From: Mangrovibacterium lignilyticum
Lineage (GTDB): Bacteria; Bacteroidota; Bacteroidia; Bacteroidales; Prolixibacteraceae
NCBI RefSeq assembly: GCF_010882175.1
Contig: NZ_WKLH01000006.1
Location: 62,861-126,860, forward strand
Reading direction: 5' to 3'
Length of the DNA: 64,000 nt
Shown piece after piece: positions 34,802 through 44,945 of this stretch. The position numbers and the translations under genes were made by a program. Within the stretch, counting starts at the first letter, position 1. Each line of letters opens with the position of its first letter. The notes beneath the pieces were generated by a model, which worked only from the letters and a program-made list of their open reading frames with translations, was not told the DNA's origin and ran no database searches.

Positions 34802-35491
34802 ATGAGAACACTAGGGCTTATCGGAGGAACCGGATGGGTTTCAACAATTGAATATTACCGGTTAATCAATGAATTTACGAACGAGAGACTTGGTGGTTTA
34901 AATGCAGCCCAATTGATCATCTACTCGGTGAACTATGCCGATATCGAAAAAATGTATCAGCGGAATGATACGTTCTCCATAATGGCAACAATGAAGCATA
35001 TTGCTTTAAAACTGCAAGCTGCAGAGGTTGACGGCATTTTACTCTGTGCCAACACACTGCATCGTTTTGCAGAAGATGTGCAGCAAGCTTTAAAAATTCC
35101 GTTGGTTCACATCGGCGAGGCCACCGCATCTGAGATAAAAAAAGCTGACCTGAACAAGGTCGGACTATTGGGAACTAAATATACAATGGAGTTAGACTTC
35201 TATCAGAATAAACTTGCTGAGTCCGGTATTGAAACGCTGACTCCCGACGCCGACGATCGTGCTTTCATCCACCAATGTATTAGCGAAGAGCTATTGAAAA
35301 ATCAGTTTTTGCCGGATAGTAAAAAACGGTTTCTTGCCATAATCGATCAACTTGTTTCACAAGGGGCTCAAGGAATCGTATTGGGATGCACTGAAATTCC
35401 GTTATTGATTAAACCCGAAGATGTTTCGATACCGGTTTTCAACACAACAGAAATCCACGCCAAAGCCGCGGTAAACTTTGCCTTAGACTAA
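34802..35491 (+). CDS. Aspartate/glutamate racemase-family protein
   Basis: 229 residues, two-cysteine cofactor-free racemase fold. N-terminal G-L-I-G-G-T-G-W-V-S-T-I-E-Y-Y, first catalytic C82 in L-L-C-A-N-T-L-H, second C196 in V-L-G-C-T-E-I-P-L-L. This matches YgeA-type broad amino-acid racemases and aspartate racemases; exact substrate open. Cytoplasmic. It ends 5 bases before the YiaK-like gene, so the two are probably co-transcribed. Confidence 0.9.
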   Translation: MRTLGLIGGTGWVSTIEYYRLINEFTNERLGGLNAAQLIIYSVNYADIEKMYQRNDTFSIMATMKHIALKLQAAEVDGILLCANTLHRFAEDVQQALKIPLVHIGEATASEIKKADLNKVGLLGTKYTMELDFYQNKLAESGIETLTPDADDRAFIHQCISEELLKNQFLPDSKKRFLAIIDQLVSQGAQGIVLGCTEIPLLIKPEDVSIPVFNTTEIHAKAAVNFALD

Positions 35492-35496
35492 TCAAA

Positions 35497-36513
35497 ATGA
35501 CAACATCAGCCATTTATATTCAGGCTGCCGAGATGCAGCAAACATTCTTTGATGTTTTGGTTCGTGAAAAGGTAGAACCGGATGTAGCGCTTAAGTGCGC
35601 TGAAATATTCACGAAAAATAGTCTGGAAGGAATCTACTCTCATGGTGTCAACCGGTTTTCCCGTTTTGTGAGACATATCCGTAAAGGCTATGTCAAACCA
35701 CAGGAGAAACCAAGTCTCATTCATTCCTTTGGAAATATAGAGCAGTGGGACGGGAATCTCGGCCCCGGACCTCTTAATGCGCTGCATGCAGCAGCTCGAA
35801 GTATGGAACTGGCCCGAAAATCTGGGATGGGTTTGGTAAGTCTTGCCAACACCAACCATTGGATGCGCGGTGGAACGTATGGCCTTCAATGTGCCGAAAA
35901 AGGATTTGCGTTTATCGGCTGGACGAACACCATCGCCAACTTACCACCATGGGGGTCTGCCCAAAGCAAACTGGGCAACAACCCAATCGTTTTTGCAGTT
36001 CCATTTCGACAGGATGCAATTTTATTGGACATGGCCCTTTCGCAATACTCGTTCGGCAAACTCAAGGAAGTCAGCAATTTTGGTGGCGAATTACCCCAGC
36101 CCGGAGGCTATTCCGCTAGTGGTGAACTAACAAAAAGCCCCAACGATATCTTGGAGGGAGGACGTGCCCTGCCGATCGGATTTTGGAAAGGATCGGCCCT
36201 TTCGTTGTTGCTTGACATCCTGGCAAGTATTCTTTCCGGTGGTCTTGCCACACACAAGATCACAGCAAACGGACAAGAGGAATACGGAGTTTCACAAGCT
36301 TTTATTTGTATTGACCTGCAAAAGTTAGCCAATTTCCCGGCGATCGAATCGACCATCGAAGAAATTATTCAGGACTATCAATCAACAGAATCTCTGTCGG
36401 CCAACAAACCAGTTCGCTACCCCGGTCAGAACAGAAAAGAAATCAGAGAAAAAAACCTGAAGCACGGCATTCCGGTTAACCGTGCTGTTTGGGAACGGAT
36501 TTCTTCCTTGTAA
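35497..36513 (+). CDS. Ldh/YiaK-family NAD(P)H oxidoreductase (3-dehydro-L-gulonate 2-dehydrogenase-like)
   Basis: 338 residues, type 2 malate/L-lactate/sulfolactate dehydrogenase family. Y-S-H-G-V-N-R-F near 49 contains the family catalytic His region; A-N-T-N-H-W-M-R-G-G-T-Y-G and W-T-N-T-I-A-N-L-P-P-W-G are the YiaK-specific forms. This points to reduction of 2,3-diketo-L-gulonate or the reverse oxidation of 3-dehydro-L-gulonate. No other gulonate-pathway gene is near; its operon partner is a racemase, so a different 2-oxo acid remains possible. Stop is 3 bases from the convergent TolC gene. Confidence 0.88.
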   Translation: MTTSAIYIQAAEMQQTFFDVLVREKVEPDVALKCAEIFTKNSLEGIYSHGVNRFSRFVRHIRKGYVKPQEKPSLIHSFGNIEQWDGNLGPGPLNALHAAARSMELARKSGMGLVSLANTNHWMRGGTYGLQCAEKGFAFIGWTNTIANLPPWGSAQSKLGNNPIVFAVPFRQDAILLDMALSQYSFGKLKEVSNFGGELPQPGGYSASGELTKSPNDILEGGRALPIGFWKGSALSLLLDILASILSGGLATHKITANGQEEYGVSQAFICIDLQKLANFPAIESTIEEIIQDYQSTESLSANKPVRYPGQNRKEIREKNLKHGIPVNRAVWERISSL

Positions 36514-36516
36514 ATA

Positions 36517-37806
36517 CTATTCGCTATATTGTTGAATGATACCTCCTGTGAGGCGCAACAGATTCGTATGGATATCGACGAACTGATAAATGGCTTCCAG
36601 CTCACCTAACGCAACATTCAGATAAAGATTTTGCACATCGCGAAAGTTGAAGGAATTGATACTTCCACTTTCATATTTTTCCCGACTAATCTGTAAATTC
36701 AGCTTCGCAGTTTCCATATTTTCCCGCGCGACATCCAGCAACTCTTTCCGAACCTCGTAAAATTCGTAGACATTATTCAGTTGGTTATTCAGTTCATGTT
36801 TCATTTGCACCAAGCTCACATCACCGGACTGCTGTTCTATTTCGGCAATCTGCTTTGCACGCTTTTTGGCACCACCACCAAATAAATTAAAGCTAAGCGT
36901 AAAGTTACCATAGAAATTATTCATATTGCTCCAGTTCACACCTTGCGTTTCGTAATCAACTCCGGTACGCGAAGCTGTTGCCCCACCGGCAAAACTCAAC
37001 CTTGGATAGAAATCACTTTTCGCCGAGGAAACTGCATTCTTCAATAAATTCTGGTTAATATACTGGTTCTTCAAACTTTTGTTATTGGCCAACATCGCTT
37101 CCTCCAATTCATCCAACTGGTATTCAATTGGAATCGCCTCAAAATCATCCGTCAATTCATAATCAACCAACGAATCAGTTGCCATAAGAAACTGCAAATC
37201 GCGTAAGGAACTTTTATAACTGACCTGTTGCAGCAAGTAAGACGATTTATCCTCGAGATAAGCATTCTGAGCCTGAAGAACATCGTAAGTTACCGCCGAA
37301 CCTATTTCCTTTTGAAAAGCCGACTTATTATATAAATCTTCGGACAACTGCATGACTTCTTCGTAAACATCCAGTTTTTCTTTTTGAAGCAGGACGGAAT
37401 AATAGGCCAGGATGACTGACTGAATCGTGCTTTCCACCATCAACCCGGTGTTTTGTCCCGATAAAGTTTCCAGCTCGTTAAGCCGCTGTTTATTCAATTT
37501 CACCGAAAACCCATCAAATAAAGTCCACCCAAGTGTTGCTGAGCCTACATATTGATTTTGCAGGAAATTATCGTTTTCATTAATGTTATAATTCGTGCGC
37601 GCTTCCGCCGACAAATCAATGTAAGGATAGCGCCCGGCAGCCCCCCAGGTATTTTGCACCTTAGCAATCAATTCATCATTTCGCTGAATTTCCAAATCAT
37701 AATTATTTTCAAGTGAAATGCGAATCGCATCCGACAGGCTTAGCTGACCCTGCGCGTTAGATGCAACCGCAAGCAGAACAAAAAAGATTATAGCGTAATA
37801 TTTCAT
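36517..37806 (-). CDS. TolC-family outer membrane efflux protein
   Basis: 429 residues with a signal peptide (M-K-Y-Y-A-I-I-F-F-V-L-L-A-V-A-S-N-A-Q-G). Two repeats of coiled-coil OEP structure: S-L-E-N-N-Y-D-L-E near 31 and the second start M-L-A-N-N-K-S-L-K-N near 230, with long helices such as L-N-K-Q-R-L-N-E-L-E. It forms the trimeric channel of the pump encoded upstream; the start overlaps the RND gene by 4 bases. Confidence 0.94.
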   Translation of the reverse strand: MKYYAIIFFVLLAVASNAQGQLSLSDAIRISLENNYDLEIQRNDELIAKVQNTWGAAGRYPYIDLSAEARTNYNINENDNFLQNQYVGSATLGWTLFDGFSVKLNKQRLNELETLSGQNTGLMVESTIQSVILAYYSVLLQKEKLDVYEEVMQLSEDLYNKSAFQKEIGSAVTYDVLQAQNAYLEDKSSYLLQQVSYKSSLRDLQFLMATDSLVDYELTDDFEAIPIEYQLDELEEAMLANNKSLKNQYINQNLLKNAVSSAKSDFYPRLSFAGGATASRTGVDYETQGVNWSNMNNFYGNFTLSFNLFGGGAKKRAKQIAEIEQQSGDVSLVQMKHELNNQLNNVYEFYEVRKELLDVARENMETAKLNLQISREKYESGSINSFNFRDVQNLYLNVALGELEAIYQFVDIHTNLLRLTGGIIQQYSE

Positions 37807-40800
37807 AGTTGATCGTTTCTTGATTTTTGCATTGCCTTGATTTCTGCCGGAGTTTTTCCTTCGTTACGACGCAAGCTGTTTAAATAAGCAATTTCAACTT
37901 CTTCGCGCGAAAACTCCCTTCCGTGATAAAGCTTTCTGACTATGCGCCGAACATCATTCAGTACAATCACCAACGCGGGGAAAAACAAAAGAATAAAAAT
38001 GGTCCCGAAGAAAACACCATAAACCAGTGAAATAGCCATCGGAATTAGAAATTGAGCCTGAAAACTCCTTTCAAGCACCAGCGGGAACAAGCCAGCCGAA
38101 GTTGTTAAAGTGGTCAGTATAATGGGACGCAAACGCGATTTACCCGCTTCCAGTATCGCTTCTTTCACTTTAAACCCTTCTTCAATTAACGAGTTGAACT
38201 TGGAAAGCATCACCACCGAGTCGTTGATCACAACTCCGGAAAGAGCGACAATCCCCCACAAACTTAAAATGGAAACTGGTTTCCCGTGAATTCCGTGTCC
38301 CCAGACTGCTCCAAGAATCGATATCGGTATCATAACCAAAATGATCAGGGGCTGTTCGAATGAACGGAAATTAATCATGAGAATAAAAATGATGGCCAAA
38401 AATGCCATTGGGAACAACACCATAATATCGTTCATATTCCGTTGACTTTCCCGCTGCTGCCCTTGATATTCCACATGAATCCCGGGATAAGTGAGATTCA
38501 GGTCCGGAATAATCTCTCGTTTCACTTGCTCTAAAATCTCAGTCACCGAGGCATCCGGATCCAGCAAATCGGCATTCACCCGAATTTCGCGCCGGCCATT
38601 AAACCGTTGAATGTTTACCGGTCCACGTTTCATCTCATAATCAACCAGCTCAATTAAAGGAAATTCACCGGCACTTGATTTTAGTTTCATATTTTCCAAC
38701 TGCCCAATTCGCTCCCGATCCTCAGCCGGGTAACGCACCCAAACCCGCAGTTCGTCTCGTCCTACCTGCAATCGTTGCGCCTGCCCGCCATAAAAACCTT
38801 GACGAACCTGCTCCGACACAGTGCCTTCGTTGAAACCCAGCATGTACGCTTTCGGTTTCAATTTCAGTCGAATTTCCTGTTTCCCGAGTGCGTTGGTATT
38901 TACCACATCTTTCAATTGCGGCATTTTCTGCAAACGATCAATTAAAAAAGCCTGCGCTAACTCCAACTCTTCCGGATGCCGCGATTGCAATCCGATAGAC
39001 ACCGGATCACCAAATCGGCTTCGTGCACCAATCGAATATTTCACAGCCTCCGGGACCGGTCCGATTTTCTCGCGCACACGGTTGATAATTTCGTACGAAC
39101 TAATACCTGTTTCTTCCGAATTCCTTGGCGAAACGAAAACGTTCCCTGTATGTGTGCCACTCTCAGAGCGATCGAAAGCAGAACCGAGATTAACGGTACA
39201 ATATTCTATAATATCTAGCGAATCGTTATAATCTTTTTTCAGGTCATCATTCACTTGCCAAACAGCATCTTCAAAACGCTGCAGGTAAGCCATCGTCTGC
39301 GTTTCACCCGAGCCGGGAACAAACGCAATATTAACATTGAAGGAGTCAAACTCCATGCGCGGGAAGAAAGTGGTTTTGATGATCTGACCTCCCAACATTC
39401 CGAAAGTGATGACCAGCATGGCAACCGGAATAAAAATGACAATATATCGCCACTCAATGACTAATTTTAAAACCCGGTCGTAAGCATAATCGCGTAACCA
39501 ACTAAAGAAACGCTCCGTGTATTTTTTTAGGCCTTTAGGCTGCCTGTTCAACTTAGCTGGATTTAACACATGTACATTACCGATGTGAGCAGGTAAAACG
39601 AAAAAGCTCTCGAACAGCGAAAAGAGCAAACTAACACAGACAATGAAAGCCATTTCAAACATCATTTCCATATTTCCGGAAATAAAAAACAAGGGCGAAA
39701 ACGCAACAACAGTTGTCAAAACCGATGTAATTACAGCCGGGACCACTTCGACCGTTCCGTCAACCGCAGCTTGAATCGGACTTTTGCCCCGTTCAAAATG
39801 TTGAAAGATGTTCTCCCCGATGACAATTCCATCGTCCACCAAAATACCAATCACCAAAATCATCCCGAAGAGGGAAATCATATTAATGGTAATCCCTGCC
39901 AGATTCGCGACAATAAACATCGCCAAAAAGGAAGAAGGTATTCCCCAGGCAACCCAAAAAGAAAGCCTGAAACTAAGCATCAGCGCCAAAAAGACGATGA
40001 CCAGAAAAAGTCCTTGTCCGCCATTGAACAGCAACAAATCCAGACGACTTTTCAGCAAATCAATAAATGATCGGGTCGTGATTAATTCAACGCCTTTGGT
40101 CTTTTCGTTAAATGTTTTAACGTAGTTCTGAATGTATTCATCAATATCCCCCAGGTCTTCGGAAATCAATTTCGATACCGAAATACTAATGACCGGGTTT
40201 CCTTGTTCCAACGACTTATTCGGAGAAAGATCAGAAAACTTCATTTTCACCGCGGCCACATCACGAATCCGAATAACACTCCCGTCGGTATTTGCCTTCA
40301 AAATGATGTCACCTATTTTATTCGGATCGGCACTTCGCGAACGCAAACGAATCAATAGTTCTTCATTTTGTGAGCGCAACTGACCACCGGAAACGTCTTT
40401 GTTATTTTGGCTTATTGCATTTTGCAACTGACTAAAGGTAATTCCGTACCGCAACAGAGTCTCTTCATGGGCTTCAACTGAAATTTCCAGATCGGGATAA
40501 CCGGACAGCGAAACCTGGCTGATGTAACCTGATGATAAAAAATCTTCTTCAATTTGCTGGGCATAGTCTTTTAAAGTCAGCAAATCGACTTCACCGGTAA
40601 CGATTAGCCGTGCGGCCGGAGATGTTGTTCGCTGCTTGTAAACGATTGGCCGCTCTGCCGCCGTCGGAAAAGACGAAATTCCGTCGACTGCATTTTTCAC
40701 CTCAATCAGTGTTTCGTCAATATTAATATCGCCTGTAATTTCAATCTGCACACTGGCTGAGTTTTCTGCACTCGTGGAGGTAATTTCATAAATACCGGGA

Positions 40801-41024
40801 ATACCACGCACTGCCTCTTCGATCCGGCTGGTTACACCTTCCTCCATTTCTACGGGTGAAGCACCGGGGTAAGAAACACGGACATAAATATTTTTAGAGG
40901 GACGTTCAGGAAAGAACGACAACTTCATCGTAGCCAAACTAATACCTCCAACGACGACTAAAAACACGACAATGAGGTTGGCATAAAACGGAAAGCGAAC
41001 AAAAATTTCAACAATTTTTCTCAT
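37803..41024 (-). CDS. RND-family multidrug efflux permease
   Basis: 1073 residues from M-R-K-I-V-E-I-F-V-R-F-P-F-Y; the frame goes 12 codons further but would invade the adaptor gene. Twelve helices and two large periplasmic loops. The proton-relay pair is present in TM4 (G-I-L-V-D-D-G-I-V-I-G-E-N-I). In TM10 the place of AcrB K940 is occupied by V-V-I-N-D-S-V-V, the form seen in a separate RND subgroup. It moves drugs or envelope lipids from periplasm to TolC using proton motive force. Operon order: adaptor, permease, TolC. Confidence 0.95.
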   Translation of the reverse strand: MRKIVEIFVRFPFYANLIVVFLVVVGGISLATMKLSFFPERPSKNIYVRVSYPGASPVEMEEGVTSRIEEAVRGIPGIYEITSTSAENSASVQIEITGDINIDETLIEVKNAVDGISSFPTAAERPIVYKQRTTSPAARLIVTGEVDLLTLKDYAQQIEEDFLSSGYISQVSLSGYPDLEISVEAHEETLLRYGITFSQLQNAISQNNKDVSGGQLRSQNEELLIRLRSRSADPNKIGDIILKANTDGSVIRIRDVAAVKMKFSDLSPNKSLEQGNPVISISVSKLISEDLGDIDEYIQNYVKTFNEKTKGVELITTRSFIDLLKSRLDLLLFNGGQGLFLVIVFLALMLSFRLSFWVAWGIPSSFLAMFIVANLAGITINMISLFGMILVIGILVDDGIVIGENIFQHFERGKSPIQAAVDGTVEVVPAVITSVLTTVVAFSPLFFISGNMEMMFEMAFIVCVSLLFSLFESFFVLPAHIGNVHVLNPAKLNRQPKGLKKYTERFFSWLRDYAYDRVLKLVIEWRYIVIFIPVAMLVITFGMLGGQIIKTTFFPRMEFDSFNVNIAFVPGSGETQTMAYLQRFEDAVWQVNDDLKKDYNDSLDIIEYCTVNLGSAFDRSESGTHTGNVFVSPRNSEETGISSYEIINRVREKIGPVPEAVKYSIGARSRFGDPVSIGLQSRHPEELELAQAFLIDRLQKMPQLKDVVNTNALGKQEIRLKLKPKAYMLGFNEGTVSEQVRQGFYGGQAQRLQVGRDELRVWVRYPAEDRERIGQLENMKLKSSAGEFPLIELVDYEMKRGPVNIQRFNGRREIRVNADLLDPDASVTEILEQVKREIIPDLNLTYPGIHVEYQGQQRESQRNMNDIMVLFPMAFLAIIFILMINFRSFEQPLIILVMIPISILGAVWGHGIHGKPVSILSLWGIVALSGVVINDSVVMLSKFNSLIEEGFKVKEAILEAGKSRLRPIILTTLTTSAGLFPLVLERSFQAQFLIPMAISLVYGVFFGTIFILLFFPALVIVLNDVRRIVRKLYHGREFSREEVEIAYLNSLRRNEGKTPAEIKAMQKSRNDQL

Positions 41025-41031
41025 GCTATTC

Positions 41032-42186
41032 TTATTTACCAGCTTTTTGACTATTGGCACCAGCTAGAATTTCAACCGGTAAATTTTCTTTCACATTAAT
41101 CAGAGGTTCTGTAACAACCATCTTTCCTTCCGGAAGTCCATTAAAGATCAAACTCGTTTCATTGACCTTCAAAATATTGATTTCGTCCTTTTTCAGTTCG
41201 CCATCGACAACGGTAAAGACAACGTTGGAATTAAAAACAGCGCTGCGAGGAATCTCCATTGCACGAGCAATCCTCTGTCCGGGAAACTCGACAACTTTAT
41301 ACTCTCCTGCCAACAAATCATCATCATGAAATTGTTGCACACGTACAAAAATACTTCGCGACTGGGTTGCCGCATCAACAAAATCAGCCTTCCTGACAAC
41401 ACGTCCATCCAACGTGTCACCATTGTTTCGGGAAAGCACCTTCACCTTATCACCGATTTTAATCCATTTACTGTTGTGATTCTCAACAGGCACTTCAATG
41501 TCCAACACCTCAGTACCAATCATCCGGGCAATCTGACTTCCGGCATTCACATAGGCACCAACTTCGTAATTCACCTGCGAAAATGTACCATCGAAAGGAG
41601 CAATAAGAGATCTCCGTGCCAGGTTCTTCTCGTCCTGTAGCAATCCAAAATACTCACTAATAAAGGTGCGACTAGCCAAAAACACCCTCAGTTTTTCACT
41701 TTTGGGTGCAGGCATCACTGGCAGCGGTTGATCAAACTTTATTTTATTGAAGTAGTCATAATAGGTTTGGAATTCATCCGGGTAATCAATCTTCAAATCC
41801 GGAAGGATATTAGATATCAGGTTCAAAAAATTGCTTTTACGAGCCTTCAACGCCAGTTCTGCTTCATCCTTATAAATGGTAGCCAGCAGCTGCCCTTTCT
41901 TAAACGATCGCCCTTTTTTAATCGGAACCTCCCCCATCTCAATTTTACCGGCAGCTTCAGCAACCAACAAAACATCGTGGCTGGCAACAACCCGTCCTTC
42001 TCTCCTCAAAGGAGATACAATATCGGTGTAGGCGACAGCTTCAGCTTTGACAAATCGTTTGGCACCATCTCCGGGCCGCCGCGGCGGATCAGGTTTCATA
42101 TTAATAAAGACACGGGAAAGGGCTGCAGAGCCGCCTAGGAGGATAATCAAAGCAGCAACAATGAAGGTAATTTTTCTCCAACTCAT
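41032..42186 (-). CDS. RND efflux periplasmic adaptor (HlyD/MFP family)
   Basis: 384 residues. N-terminal signal anchor (about 6-26), lipoyl half-motif R-R-E-G-R-V-V-A-S-H-D-V-L-L-V-A-E-A-A-G-K-I near 64-84, a short alpha-hairpin (about 110-170), then the second lipoyl half R-R-S-L-I-A-P-F-D-G-T-F-S and a beta-barrel domain with I-G-D-K-V-K-V. It links the RND pump to TolC. First gene of the operon; 7 bases separate it from the permease start. Confidence 0.93.
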   Translation of the reverse strand: MSWRKITFIVAALIILLGGSAALSRVFINMKPDPPRRPGDGAKRFVKAEAVAYTDIVSPLRREGRVVASHDVLLVAEAAGKIEMGEVPIKKGRSFKKGQLLATIYKDEAELALKARKSNFLNLISNILPDLKIDYPDEFQTYYDYFNKIKFDQPLPVMPAPKSEKLRVFLASRTFISEYFGLLQDEKNLARRSLIAPFDGTFSQVNYEVGAYVNAGSQIARMIGTEVLDIEVPVENHNSKWIKIGDKVKVLSRNNGDTLDGRVVRKADFVDAATQSRSIFVRVQQFHDDDLLAGEYKVVEFPGQRIARAMEIPRSAVFNSNVVFTVVDGELKKDEINILKVNETSLIFNGLPEGKMVVTEPLINVKENLPVEILAGANSQKAGK

Positions 42187-42531
42187 TTTTCGATTTTTTT
42201 CATAGTCATAATTAGTTCGGACACAGACTTAGATGTCATACAGACACAGAAGTTTAATTCATTCGAATTAATTTTTGCTTTTTCATGCAAAATAGCGATA
42301 ATTTGAAATCTCTGACCATCCGATTGCCTCAAATTCAAAAGTCTTTATCCGCACTATTTAATTACAGGTGATGCATAATAAAAACATTTTCAGCCTCTAT
42401 TTTGACGAAAAAACAAGTACGAAACGCCCAATACCAGTCAAATTCCATGACAAGCGCTGATAAATCAGTTTCTAAATGAATGTATTTTTTAACTTTGCTT
42501 TTTGAATCTAAATTGAAGGCATAGCGTTTTC
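42187..42531. other. Intergenic region of 345 bases between divergent efflux and nadB operons
   Basis: A/T-rich control region. It holds the nadB -7 element (42490-42497). A TATTTTG string on the minus strand (42287-42293) could serve the efflux operon but its spacing is imperfect. I see no clear operator for a dedicated repressor. Confidence 0.55.
42490..42497 (+). promoter_or_regulatory. -7 promoter element of the nadB-nadC-coaX operon
   Basis: TAACTTTG matches TAnnTTTG, 35 bases before the nadB ATG. The -33 region has only GTTTC at the expected distance, so the promoter is partial. Confidence 0.5.
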
Positions 42532-44103
42532 ATGCAAAAAAAATCATTTGACATTATTGTCGTAGGAAGCGGACTAGCCGGCTTAACAGCAGCTTATCAC
42601 GCCTCAAAAAAAGGATCAGTGGCGCTGATCACCAAATCGCAATTAGACACCAGCAATTCCTATTATGCTCAGGGCGGAATCGCCGGAGCGGTTTCAGAAG
42701 ATGACACACCGGAATTACATGCACATGACACCTTGGTTGCAGGTCGGGGACTCTGTGAACGCGATGCCGTTGACATTCTGGTCCGGGAAGGGAAAGAGCG
42801 CATACTCGAGATGATTGACATGGGTATGCAGTTTGATAAAAAAGACGGAGAACTGGTTCTTGGGCTGGAAGGCGGTCACAACAAACGACGGATCCTGCAT
42901 GCCGGTGGAGATGCAACAGGAAAAGAACTGACCTGTTTCATGCTGGAAAAAGTTAAGGAACAAAAATCCATTCAAACATTCGAATACACAGCAGTCACGC
43001 AGCTGATCGTCGTGAATGAGGTTTGTCTCGGTGTTCAGGCAATCGACTTTGTTAGCGGACAAAACCTGATTTTTGAAGCTCCGTCGTGCATATTGGCAAC
43101 CGGTGGGCTCTCCCGAATTTTCAGTCGAACAACCAATCCACATACAGCTACCGGCGACGGAATATCATTGGCATTCGATGCCGGTGCAAAAGTTGAAGAC
43201 ATGGAATTCATTCAGTTTCACCCGTCAGCACTTTGTATTGAAAACCAAGATGCCTTTTTGATTAGTGAGGCTGTTCGGGGTGAAGGAGCCTGGCTTTTAA
43301 ATAAAAATGGCGAACGCTTTATGAAAGACATTCATCCGCTGGCCGAACTTGCACCGCGGGATGTTGTGGCTTTTTCTATTTATCAGCAAATGAAAAAGGA
43401 TAAAAGCCCGAATGTTTTCTTATCGCTGGCACACCTGGATCCGGACAAAATTCACAAACGCTTTTCAAACATATCCAGTAAATTGCAAAGCTTTGGTTAC
43501 GATATGGCTACTGACATGTTACCCATTGCTCCTGCTGCACACTACATGGTTGGTGGCATTAAAACCGGACTCAACGGAGAAACCAACATCAAAGGTCTTT
43601 TTGCTTGCGGTGAAGTCGCATCAACCGGGGTCATGGGAGCAAACCGGCTGGCCAGCAACTCACTTTTGGAGTGCTTGGTTTTCGGGAAAAGGGCCAGCGA
43701 ACAAGCCGCCATGCTCTCGAAATCGAACCTTGAAATTCCGACACTGGATGTTTACACTAATAAGGCTGAATTCGAAGATTTCTACCTGCAAATTAAAAAT
43801 GAGGTGGCCGATTTGATGTCCGAAAATGTAGGCATTGTTCGGAATCAATACGATCTGGACAAAGCACTGACTCGTTTTGAGGAAATCAGATTAAAAATTG
43901 CATCCTGCGAACGTGACTACAACATTCTGAAAGCCCGTCAAATTGTTGAGATCTGTGAATTAATCACAAAATCAGCCTTGCTTCGCAAAGAAAGCAGAGG
44001 CGGCCACATCCGGGAAGAATTCAATCAGGAAAATCCGGATTTCAGAGTACACATTGTTTTTCAAAAAGAATCCAAAACCGAATATATTCCCATTAAAAAA
44101 TGA
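42532..44103 (+). CDS. nadB: L-aspartate oxidase
   Basis: 523 residues. FAD motif V-V-G-S-G-L-A-G-L-T-A-A near 10-21; S-N-S-Y-Y-A-Q-G-G-I-A near 40-50; F-I-Q-F-H-P-S-A-L; R-G-E-G-A-W-L near 246; A-P-A-A-H-Y-M-V-G-G-I catalytic segment; and the C-terminal helical domain with S-R-G-G-H. It oxidises aspartate to iminoaspartate, the first step of NAD synthesis. nadC follows with a 4-base overlap; nadA is not in the window. Confidence 0.97.
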   Translation: MQKKSFDIIVVGSGLAGLTAAYHASKKGSVALITKSQLDTSNSYYAQGGIAGAVSEDDTPELHAHDTLVAGRGLCERDAVDILVREGKERILEMIDMGMQFDKKDGELVLGLEGGHNKRRILHAGGDATGKELTCFMLEKVKEQKSIQTFEYTAVTQLIVVNEVCLGVQAIDFVSGQNLIFEAPSCILATGGLSRIFSRTTNPHTATGDGISLAFDAGAKVEDMEFIQFHPSALCIENQDAFLISEAVRGEGAWLLNKNGERFMKDIHPLAELAPRDVVAFSIYQQMKKDKSPNVFLSLAHLDPDKIHKRFSNISSKLQSFGYDMATDMLPIAPAAHYMVGGIKTGLNGETNIKGLFACGEVASTGVMGANRLASNSLLECLVFGKRASEQAAMLSKSNLEIPTLDVYTNKAEFEDFYLQIKNEVADLMSENVGIVRNQYDLDKALTRFEEIRLKIASCERDYNILKARQIVEICELITKSALLRKESRGGHIREEFNQENPDFRVHIVFQKESKTEYIPIKK

Positions 44104-44945
44104 TGAATCAACAAGAATTGGAAATCGCAGAACATTTGGTCGACCTGGCATTGAAAGAAGATGTGTCCACCGGCGACCTGACAACCGACAACCTTATTCC
44201 GGCTGAAATAAAAAGAATTGCCTATTGGACGGCTAAAGCCGATGGAATTGTTGCCGGGCTGGAAATTGCAGAAATGACCTTCCGAAAACTTGATCCGTCA
44301 TTAAAATGGGACGTTTTAGCCAGTGATGGCACCCGTGTAAAGAAAGGAGATTTGATTGTTCGTTTCGAAGCCAGCTACCGCGCTTTGCTAACCGGAGAAC
44401 GAACCGCGTTGAACTTTGTGCAACGGCTGTCCGGAATTGCCAGCATGTCGGGCATCTATGCCAATGCAGTAAAAGATTTCAAAACTGAAATTCTCGACAC
44501 CCGAAAAACACTTCCGGGATTCCGACTACTGGACAAGTATGCCGTCAAAACAGGTGGATCATCCAACCACCGGGTTGGCTTATACGACATGGTGATGATC
44601 AAAGACAATCACATCGACATTGCCGGGGGAATAACTCCTGCGGTTCAGCAAATCCGCGCCAAGGTTGCTTCAACCATTAAAATTGAGGTTGAAACAACCG
44701 ACTTGAAACAGGTTCAGGAAGCGCTCGATGCCGGTGCTGATATTATTATGCTCGACAATATGGATAACGAAACCATGCGCCAAGCGGTTGAGCTGATTGA
44801 CGGAAAAGCGAAAGTTGAAGCATCCGGGAATATGACCATTGAGCGAATTCGCGGAGTAGCCGAGACAGGGGTTGACTTCATTTCAATCGGGGCACTTACC
44901 CATTCTGTGCAGGCATTGGATATCAGTCAACGCATTGAAGCATGA
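44100..44945 (+). CDS. nadC: Nicotinate-nucleotide pyrophosphorylase (quinolinate phosphoribosyltransferase)
   Basis: 281 residues. T-G-D-L-T-T near 23-28; E-R-T-A-L-N-F-V-Q-R-L-S-G-I-A-S; D-T-R-K-T-L-P-G-F-R phosphoribosyl-binding segment; H-R-V-G-L-Y-D-M-V-M-I-K-D-N-H-I; and V-E-A-S-G-N-M near the end. It makes nicotinate mononucleotide from quinolinate and PRPP. Overlaps nadB and coaX by 4 bases each, so the three are translationally coupled. Confidence 0.97.
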   Translation: MMNQQELEIAEHLVDLALKEDVSTGDLTTDNLIPAEIKRIAYWTAKADGIVAGLEIAEMTFRKLDPSLKWDVLASDGTRVKKGDLIVRFEASYRALLTGERTALNFVQRLSGIASMSGIYANAVKDFKTEILDTRKTLPGFRLLDKYAVKTGGSSNHRVGLYDMVMIKDNHIDIAGGITPAVQQIRAKVASTIKIEVETTDLKQVQEALDAGADIIMLDNMDNETMRQAVELIDGKAKVEASGNMTIERIRGVAETGVDFISIGALTHSVQALDISQRIEA

